Positions 58,707 through 64,000 of a stretch of DNA of 64,000 nt are shown piece after piece. Source of the DNA: Photobacterium malacitanum (lineage in GTDB: Bacteria > Pseudomonadota > Gammaproteobacteria > Enterobacterales > Vibrionaceae); contig NZ_FYAK01000003.1 in the NCBI RefSeq assembly GCF_900185615.1, forward strand, positions 186,001 through 250,000, in the 5' to 3' direction. How positions within the stretch are numbered: the stretch's first letter is position 1; each line of letters opens with the position of its first letter. Made by a program: the position numbers and the translations under genes. The notes beneath the pieces are model-generated. The model was not told the origin of the DNA. It did no database searches and saw only the letters and a program-made list of their open reading frames with translations.

Positions 58707-60349
58707 TTTTCATCTCCAAGCTTAGTCGTATTTCTCTCTTCACAAATGGCGATGGTCACCTTGATATAAAGAATGATTTTCTTGAGGCGTTTGACTGTCG
58801 CAGGGTGTGCTGATTGACTATTTATCACCAGTTTTCTTTCCGCTTTATCAAGATATTGTTGATGGTTTGCCGTTTCTAGAGGTCTAAAGTTGTCGCAGGG
58901 ATAACAGGCCATAGGAGCACCGCCTTTTGACTGACAACTGGAGCAGTTAGCAGGATTGAGTTTATGGCCAATTTCTTCATCAAACCTGCTTTTTACTTTG
59001 AAATCATCGTGCGCTTGTAACTCTTTTACCGACAGGCTATCAAATCGCTTGACGATATGGTTCCCAGCATACGCCTCATCAACTTTAACTCGCTCTGAGG
59101 TTTTCAAATCAAGATAGGGGGTAATCGCGTCAATGGTGACGCCTGTTATAGCAGCAAGGTGGGCAGGGCTTAACCCATATTTTGCACCTTGGGTGAGAAT
59201 GGTGTGTCGCCAGCGATTGTTACCAAGTCGCAAAGAATCGTTTGGACATCTATCGCTGTTTGGCTTGAGTTTGTTTCCGAATAAATAACGTATATTATTT
59301 GCAAGGGTGACCGAAGCCATATGATAGGCTTTTGAGGTATCGCTATTGGAGATAAACAGTTCTGCTTTAGATTCAAAACTAGAGCTAAATAAGCTTTGGT
59401 CAGGCAATACAGGTAGGCGTCTCATGAGTTCTTTGGTTTCATCTTCACCTAATGTAATGTGTTGTATAGACAGCGAATGTAAAAGGTAGTGTTCATAAAC
59501 CTGATAGTAACGCAAAAGCAATCGAGAAAAGTCTGACTCTAGGCGGTGTGAGCGTGATTCCGCATCACCGCGAAATTGTCCATCTTTGCCTTTAAAGGTG
59601 CGAAAGTGCAATTGCTCCATATCTGAGAACAAGTGTTGAGTAACGGGTTTCCAGTTAAGGTTCGGTTCTTTATGAGATAAAAAGGTTTCCCCTACAGGTA
59701 AAACATCACACCATTTAAGTTGCACAAGTTGGGTTGGTCGTCTTATCAGGGCGAGAAGTAACTGACTGGCTATGACATTCCGTAGTGCGGTAAACTTTTG
59801 TTGCGATAGTATTTCAACCTTTAATACTTGCTGTGTTTCAGTTCTTAAGCTTTCAAGAATATTGTCGTGCTCAACTTCACTGTAAGCACCAGTTTTTGGA
59901 TCAAGAATGCCTTTCATTACACCTTGGCGCTTTAAATTTTCATCTTTAACTGTGTCAAATAACGGTTGGAGAGTATGACAGGTATAACCATTTCTTGGGT
60001 GGCATAGGGCGTTTATGACATCTCTGACTTTATTCTTGTAAGTATCTAGTGTGAGCCACCACGCCCGAAAATCGTAAATGTCGAGATATTTTACAATGGA
60101 TTTGAGGATGCTAACGTGGCTGTATAGAGAGCTATGAGCGTAATGCTTTGCGGCATGTGCTATTGCTAATTTTAAGTCCAGATAAGTATTAGTATTTAGT
60201 TCATTCATCCAATTTAGATATAAATAGGATTTATAACCAAGCTCCCACGTATCTGAAAGCACATCAAAAGAGTAACCATCTTCTCTTGCATTGAATATGC
60301 GCTGACCATCGTACTCCTTTTTTAATGTTGCGATATGGCTATGACTCAT
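58703..60349 (-). CDS. Tyrosine-recombinase-like protein, 548 aa
   Basis: 548 aa from the ATG at 60349, five bases after AGGAGG. The box I arginine is in LIRRPTQLVQLKW (about 202). Box II reads NNRWRHT, so the histidine of H-x2-R is replaced by Asn, and the box III His/Trp site is Thr, while the tyrosine is kept in ITPYLDL. The C-terminal part has a zinc-binding pattern CSSC and CYPC (about 470-490). It overlaps the genes on both sides (11 and 4 bp). Catalysis may be weak or need the other two recombinases. Confidence 0.85.
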   Translation of the reverse strand: MSHSHIATLKKEYDGQRIFNAREDGYSFDVLSDTWELGYKSYLYLNWMNELNTNTYLDLKLAIAHAAKHYAHSSLYSHVSILKSIVKYLDIYDFRAWWLTLDTYKNKVRDVINALCHPRNGYTCHTLQPLFDTVKDENLKRQGVMKGILDPKTGAYSEVEHDNILESLRTETQQVLKVEILSQQKFTALRNVIASQLLLALIRRPTQLVQLKWCDVLPVGETFLSHKEPNLNWKPVTQHLFSDMEQLHFRTFKGKDGQFRGDAESRSHRLESDFSRLLLRYYQVYEHYLLHSLSIQHITLGEDETKELMRRLPVLPDQSLFSSSFESKAELFISNSDTSKAYHMASVTLANNIRYLFGNKLKPNSDRCPNDSLRLGNNRWRHTILTQGAKYGLSPAHLAAITGVTIDAITPYLDLKTSERVKVDEAYAGNHIVKRFDSLSVKELQAHDDFKVKSRFDEEIGHKLNPANCSSCQSKGGAPMACYPCDNFRPLETANHQQYLDKAERKLVINSQSAHPATVKRLKKIILYIKVTIAICEERNTTKLGDEK

Positions 60350-61664
60350 GACCACCTCCTAACCTCGGAACAGTTTTAGATTGGGTTCTAGCGGAAATAT
60401 CAGCCACAGTGACCGCCAGTTGATATTCGTTATAGACGGATGCCATTTTCGAGTCTTCAACCCAGCCCATTGCATATTTGCGTAAATCTTCAATTTTTTC
60501 AGGTGTTAACCCATGCTCTCTCGCCTTATCTTCAAAAACTTCATTCCATTTATGACGAAGCTTGTGAGGGTGGAGCTTGATACCTAATGCCTCACCAAAT
60601 TTATCTACGATTTTGTGAATGGATTTATACGTGAGCGGTTGCCCTGATGTTGTCCCTTTTTCTGAGATAAACACAAAGTCATGTTCACGGGCGGTTGTAT
60701 TTTCTGCTCGTACAGTTTGTATGTAGAGCTTGATAAGCTTCATTAACTCTGAGGAAATAGAAACCGATAGCGCTTTGGTTTTATTTGATGGGCGTTCTAA
60801 CCTTGGATCAGTCGGATCATTGGGAGTTCTGGTCAATAGGAAGCGAGGGTTATCCCAATCGTCAATCAAGTCACTGACTTTTAGCTTTAAAACCGCACCA
60901 ACACGAACCCCTGTGTTAATTAGAATTTGCATGATGAGTTGGTTTCTTAATTTGCTGGATTTAAATGGGTTCTCAGGTGAACTCTCTTTGATGATTTCAA
61001 GCAAATAAAAGAACTTATCTGAAGGTATTACCGACTCAAATGCATCTTTAACGATGGTGTTATTTTTACGTGTGCCGCCAATAAACGTGTTGATGTATAA
61101 CTTAAACTTATTGAATTGGTCGTCCACTCTGGCTTGAGTATTAGTTGGCTCTTGATCATAGTGGTGGCAAACGAACAAGTATTCGATATAAGCCCTCAGT
61201 CGAATTAAGCGCTGACGTAATGTGTGTGCGGAAACTTGTGGTTGGCTATGTGAAGTTGCATGGATGGCATCTCTTATGCGCTTGTCAGAAATTGCTACGG
61301 TATTACTTTCATCAATAGTGCCTTCATTAGCATAAAGCTTGCACGATCTAACAAAATCATCGACCTCTTGCCTTGAAAGAAATTCACCAGAGCTGACACG
61401 CTCAACAAGATCGATACCTTGCTCGATAAAATAACAGTATAAAAATTTCAGCTCATAGGCGTATTTTTTTAGTGTATGAAAAGCTGGAGCTTGAGTGCTT
61501 GCTTTATTCTTTCTTGCCGAAAGTGGGGAGTTATGGTTTCCGTTAAGATAAGCATTTAGGTACAAGCAAGCGGGAAATACACCAGATCTTACAATGAGGG
61601 GAAAGCTGTACCCATCGGCATCTTTATAAATTTTTACTGCAACATTTTCACTTAATTCATTCAT
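60339..61664 (-). CDS. Tyrosine recombinase/integrase, 441 aa
   Basis: 441 aa with a SAM-like core-binding domain (about 40-200) and a full catalytic domain: Arg in NTGVRVGAVLKLK (about 250), Lys in PSNKTKAL, H-x2-R in LHPHKLRHKW (about 368), Trp in the YAMGW box and Tyr in VYNEYQ (about 411). It is the only trio member with every catalytic residue, so probably the main integrase. First gene of the operon; its promoter and start codon lie inside the right-end inverted repeat. Role like Tn554 TnpA or the GMT recombinase GmtY by position. Confidence 0.92.
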   Translation of the reverse strand: MNELSENVAVKIYKDADGYSFPLIVRSGVFPACLYLNAYLNGNHNSPLSARKNKASTQAPAFHTLKKYAYELKFLYCYFIEQGIDLVERVSSGEFLSRQEVDDFVRSCKLYANEGTIDESNTVAISDKRIRDAIHATSHSQPQVSAHTLRQRLIRLRAYIEYLFVCHHYDQEPTNTQARVDDQFNKFKLYINTFIGGTRKNNTIVKDAFESVIPSDKFFYLLEIIKESSPENPFKSSKLRNQLIMQILINTGVRVGAVLKLKVSDLIDDWDNPRFLLTRTPNDPTDPRLERPSNKTKALSVSISSELMKLIKLYIQTVRAENTTAREHDFVFISEKGTTSGQPLTYKSIHKIVDKFGEALGIKLHPHKLRHKWNEVFEDKAREHGLTPEKIEDLRKYAMGWVEDSKMASVYNEYQLAVTVADISARTQSKTVPRLGGGHES

Positions 61665-61724
61665 TACAAAATCACAAGTTGGTTACATATTAATCTAATA
61701 TAGTTACACTTGGTGATTTTGTAA
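61664..61724. repeat. Right-end inverted repeat of island
   Basis: TTACAAAATCAC (61664-61675) and GTGATTTTGTAA (61713-61724), perfect 12-bp arms 37 bases apart, with weaker matches inside. It starts at the last base of the integrase start codon and covers the promoter. Words are shared with the left end (47284-47364). Confidence 0.75.
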
Positions 61725-61725
61725 A
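61697..61725 (-). promoter_or_regulatory. Promoter of recombinase operon
   Basis: TTTACA (61720-61725), 17 bases, TATATT (61697-61702) on the minus strand: a near-consensus sigma-70 promoter about 35 bp before the integrase start. The right arm of the inverted repeat overlaps the -35 box, so recombinase binding there would repress transcription. Confidence 0.7.
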
Positions 61726-61727
61726 GT

Positions 61728-61753
61728 AAAAAAATGGCTCATTAAAGAGCCAT
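61728..61753 (-). terminator. nth intrinsic terminator
   Basis: 7-bp stem ATGGCTC / GAGCCAT (61734-61740 with 61747-61753), then T7 on the minus strand. It directly abuts the island end. Confidence 0.9.
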
Positions 61754-61770
61754 CAATGATTTAAGTGTAT

Positions 61771-62424
61771 TTATTTCTTCTTTTTCTTTACACTTTCTTT
61801 TGGTGGAGAGTATTCACACAAGTCTTCAATAATACAGCTACCACAGCGAGGTTTACGTGCGATGCAGGTATAGCGACCATGCAAAATTAGCCAGTGGTGA
61901 ACATCAACTTTAAACGCAGCCGGAACAACTTTTAGCAACTTTTCTTCTACTTGCTCAACATTTTTCCCCATCGCAAACTTAGTGCGATTACAAACTCGAA
62001 AAATATGGGTATCAACCGCAATGGTTGGCCAACCAAAAGCTGTATTAAGGACGACATTAGCAGTTTTTCGACCGACACCAGGCAGGGCTTCTAATGCTTC
62101 ACGATTTTCAGGAATTTCTCCATTATGTTTATCTAATAGAATACGGCATGTTTTGATGACGTTTTCAGCTTTAGAATTAAATAAACCGATGGTTTTTATA
62201 TATTGCTTCACACCATCAACGCCAAGATCAAAGATAGCTTGGGGGGTATTGGCGATAGGGTAAAGCTTATCTGTGGCTTTGTTGACACTAACGTCAGTCG
62301 CTTGGGCTGATAGCAACACCGAGATTAATAGTTCAAACGGTGTTGTCCAATGAAGTTCAGTTTGTGGGTGTGGATTTTCAGCTTGTAATCGTTCTAATAT
62401 CTGAACCCGTTTTTGATTATTCAT
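61771..62424 (-). CDS. nth: Endonuclease III
   Basis: 217 aa from the ATG at 62424 (AGGA six bases upstream). Helix-hairpin-helix LPGVGRKTANVV with catalytic lysine K120, aspartate D138 in AVDTHIFR, and the 4Fe-4S cysteines C187, C194, C197 and C203: numbers equal to E. coli. It removes oxidised pyrimidines from DNA and nicks the abasic site. It follows the rsx genes, as in E. coli and vibrios, but a terminator between rsxE and nth suggests its own promoter. Confidence 0.98.
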   Translation of the reverse strand: MNNQKRVQILERLQAENPHPQTELHWTTPFELLISVLLSAQATDVSVNKATDKLYPIANTPQAIFDLGVDGVKQYIKTIGLFNSKAENVIKTCRILLDKHNGEIPENREALEALPGVGRKTANVVLNTAFGWPTIAVDTHIFRVCNRTKFAMGKNVEQVEEKLLKVVPAAFKVDVHHWLILHGRYTCIARKPRCGSCIIEDLCEYSPPKESVKKKKK

Positions 62425-62531
62425 AGTCTTTCCTGACAAAACGTAGTGTAAATATCACCATGATTGTTGAGGGTGAGCACCGAGCGGTAATAGTTACAAT
62501 TGTGATTATAATTATATAGATATCAATAGTA

Positions 62532-62555
62532 AAAACTGGCCCGAAAGCCAGTTTT
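62532..62555 (-). terminator. rsx operon terminator
   Basis: 9-bp stem AAAACTGGC / GCCAGTTTT (62532-62540 with 62547-62555) and short T-run on the minus strand, 27 bp after rsxE. Confidence 0.82.
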
Positions 62556-62581
62556 ATTATTTGTTAATGACAACAGCAATA

Positions 62582-63286
62582 TTACTTAACATCAGTAATA
62601 CGAGCACGCTCTACTTTGGGTTGTGGCTGTTCTAATGCTGATTGCTTATCGGCTTTATATTTATCAATAACATTTTTTACGGCAATCATGAAGCCAACAC
62701 CAAGGAAAGCACCTGGTGGTAACATCGCTAATAAAAAACTGCTGTCAAAATGAAATAGTTGAATATGCAGGACTGATGCCCAATCACCTAATAAGCGGTT
62801 AGCGCCGTCAAACAATGAACCTTTACTTAAAATTTCACGCATCGCACCGAGTAAAAATAGGGCAGATGTCATACCTAGCCCCATCCATAAACCATCTAAA
62901 ACGGCAGGCAATGGCTTGTTTTTAGAAGCAAAAGCTTCAGCTCGACCAATAATAATACAGTTCGTTACGATCAAAGGAATGAAGATACCCAATGATTTAT
63001 ATAAACCATAAACATAAGCATTCATTAATAATTGTACGCAAGTTACCAGTGATGCAATGATCATCACGAATACCGGAATACGTATTTCTGATGGCACTAA
63101 TTTTCGAATAACAGAAATAGTAAAATTAGACATCACCAGTACCATGGTCGTGGCAAGTCCTAATCCTAATGCGTTGGTTGCGGTTGATGATACCGCCAGT
63201 AATGGGCATAGACCTAACAGCTGTACCACTGTCGGGTTGTTGTACCATAAACCATTTTTCATCAACTCTTTATAAGATGTGGTCAT
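62582..63286 (-). CDS. rsxE: Electron transport complex subunit RsxE
   Basis: 234 aa with about six membrane segments ([20 protein letters not shown], then [20 protein letters not shown] and others), a NqrD/RnfE-family protein. The Rsx (Rnf) complex in the inner membrane moves electrons from NADH and, in E. coli, keeps SoxR reduced. It follows rsxG with two bases between, so it is co-translated. Last gene of the rsx operon. Confidence 0.97.
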   Translation of the reverse strand: MTTSYKELMKNGLWYNNPTVVQLLGLCPLLAVSSTATNALGLGLATTMVLVMSNFTISVIRKLVPSEIRIPVFVMIIASLVTCVQLLMNAYVYGLYKSLGIFIPLIVTNCIIIGRAEAFASKNKPLPAVLDGLWMGLGMTSALFLLGAMREILSKGSLFDGANRLLGDWASVLHIQLFHFDSSFLLAMLPPGAFLGVGFMIAVKNVIDKYKADKQSALEQPQPKVERARITDVK

Positions 63287-63288
63287 AA

Positions 63289-63933
63289 TTATTCACTCGG
63301 ACAGTCTAGTGGCTGGCTAAGAATCTGCTGCTGATTATTTTGCCAGTACAACGAGATATTTTTGACAGCTTTTACCACAGCACGTGGTGTAATCGTCGCA
63401 CCTGTAAATTGGTCAAATTCCCCGCCATCTTTACGAACATGGAACTTAGGATCGTTGGCACCATTAACACGCTTACCAGTAAAACTATAGATCCAGTCAC
63501 TGACAGAGGTTTCAATTTTATCACCAAGCCCCGGTGTTTCATGCTGCTCTAAAATACGTACACCGGTGATAACGCCTTTCGTATCAAGTCCAACAATCAG
63601 TTTAATCGCGCCGCTATAACCATCAGGTGCAATACCTTCAATAGCAATACCGGTAGGCTTACCATCTTTGGTTGCGATATAAGCAGGCATCGCCGTTTTG
63701 GTACCGATATATTGCAGGTTTTTAACTAAGGTGCAGCGCTTATAAAGTAAATTGTCGTGACTGCTAACAGGAATAACTTGGTTTAAGGTATTCAATAACT
63801 GTTGCTGTTGTTGCTGAAAAATACGATCAGCGGTGAAATAGTGAGTAAGAGAAACTAATGCCGTTGATAACAAAGCAAAAACTGCCAGAATCAACCCATT
63901 TTTTTTCATTGATTTAAACATGGTCATACTCAT
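63289..63933 (-). CDS. rsxG: Electron transport complex subunit RsxG
   Basis: 214 aa. One N-terminal membrane helix is followed by an FMN-binding periplasmic domain; the flavin is covalently bound to a threonine in [11 protein letters not shown] (about 172-182). It starts two bases after the rsxD stop. Any of three in-frame ATGs (63933, 63927 or 63921) could be the start; the first is closest to rsxD. Confidence 0.96.
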   Translation of the reverse strand: MSMTMFKSMKKNGLILAVFALLSTALVSLTHYFTADRIFQQQQQQLLNTLNQVIPVSSHDNLLYKRCTLVKNLQYIGTKTAMPAYIATKDGKPTGIAIEGIAPDGYSGAIKLIVGLDTKGVITGVRILEQHETPGLGDKIETSVSDWIYSFTGKRVNGANDPKFHVRKDGGEFDQFTGATITPRAVVKAVKNISLYWQNNQQQILSQPLDCPSE

Positions 63934-63935
63934 TA

Positions 63936-64000
63936 TTAGTGTCCGTAAGTACGTGGGCGGGTGTAGTAATCAATGATAGGTACACATAGATTACCCAACA
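63936..64000 (-). CDS. rsxD: RsxD, C-terminal end (partial)
   Basis: The last 20 codons plus stop are in the window: the end reads VPIIDYYTRPRTYGH, a match to the RsxD/RnfD C-terminus. RsxD is a membrane subunit with covalent flavin in the Rsx complex. The rest lies beyond the right edge. Confidence 0.88.
   Translation of the reverse strand, partial: LGNLCVPIIDYYTRPRTYGH

Larger units (their letters stand above)
47284..61727. mobile_element. Genomic island with recombinase trio, between motY side and nth
   Basis: About 14.4 kb inserted between core genes that in related vibrios lie close together. Evidence: related inverted repeats at both ends; an operon of three tyrosine-recombinase-type proteins at the right edge with its promoter in the end repeat; a fourth recombinase inside; and cargo genes without core homologues. 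The right boundary directly abuts the nth terminator. No tRNA is involved. The plan recalls Tn554-type transposons and Gamma-Mobile-Trio islands. Exact end bases are estimates. Confidence 0.75.

Noticed and set aside
47263..61756. GCCATCAA at 47263-47270 and 61749-61756 as the island target duplication
   Set aside because: The right copy lies inside the nth terminator hairpin, beyond the end repeat; an 8-bp match at such distance can be chance.

Overview
This window is chromosomal DNA of a Vibrionaceae gammaproteobacterium. Photobacterium is my best guess, from the AT-rich base composition, the Vibrio-type MotY, the VolA/FadL lipase pair and the DUF2989 lipoprotein; that is an inference from gene content, not a database match. 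No rRNA, tRNA or CRISPR array was recognised.

The left part (1-20 kb) is housekeeping DNA, and several blocks resemble the E. coli order: yeaH-prkA, yeaD, gapA, msrB, yeaC, then ansA, sppA, ydjA, selD and topB. A glyoxalase-fold protein, a DUF2989 lipoprotein, a glutathione S-transferase, fadH and the tRNA selenouridine synthase gene (mnmH/selU, one base into selD) lie among them. From 20 to 47 kb come a DUF2975/XRE pair, a diguanylate cyclase, yejM-yejL with divergent yejK, a ygbA-like gene behind an FNR-like box, an M20 peptidase with yjiG-yjiH and nhaC, asd, an RND pump with its adaptor, sodB, grxD, a second antiporter, fadL-volA, rnt and motY. Most transcription units end at clear intrinsic terminators.

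Between the motY side and nth lies an island of about 14.4 kb (roughly 47.28-61.73 kb). Its right end is one minus-strand operon: three large tyrosine-recombinase-type proteins (441, 548 and 773 aa), two small coiled-coil proteins and a RecD2-like helicase. The layout recalls Tn554-type tnpABC and the recombinase trios of Gamma-Mobile-Trio (GMT) islands. The operon promoter sits inside a 12-bp inverted repeat at the island edge, and the left edge has a related nested inverted repeat.

The island cargo looks modular. One module has a 293-aa protein with a HEPN-like R-x4-H motif plus three small genes. The next has a 198-aa FimB-size recombinase divergent from a DUF4209 protein with R-N-x3-H-G. 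This second module is bracketed by two 61-bp direct repeats exactly 2,997 bp apart; each holds ATTC-R-CA, nine bases, then T-R-TGAAT, the architecture of a tyrosine-recombinase crossover site. A degenerate third copy lies left of the first module. I read this as nested, site-bounded defence-type cassettes inside a larger recombinase-trio island. It is the part of the window most likely to be new.

The right edge returns to core genes: nth, rsxE, rsxG and the last codons of rsxD.
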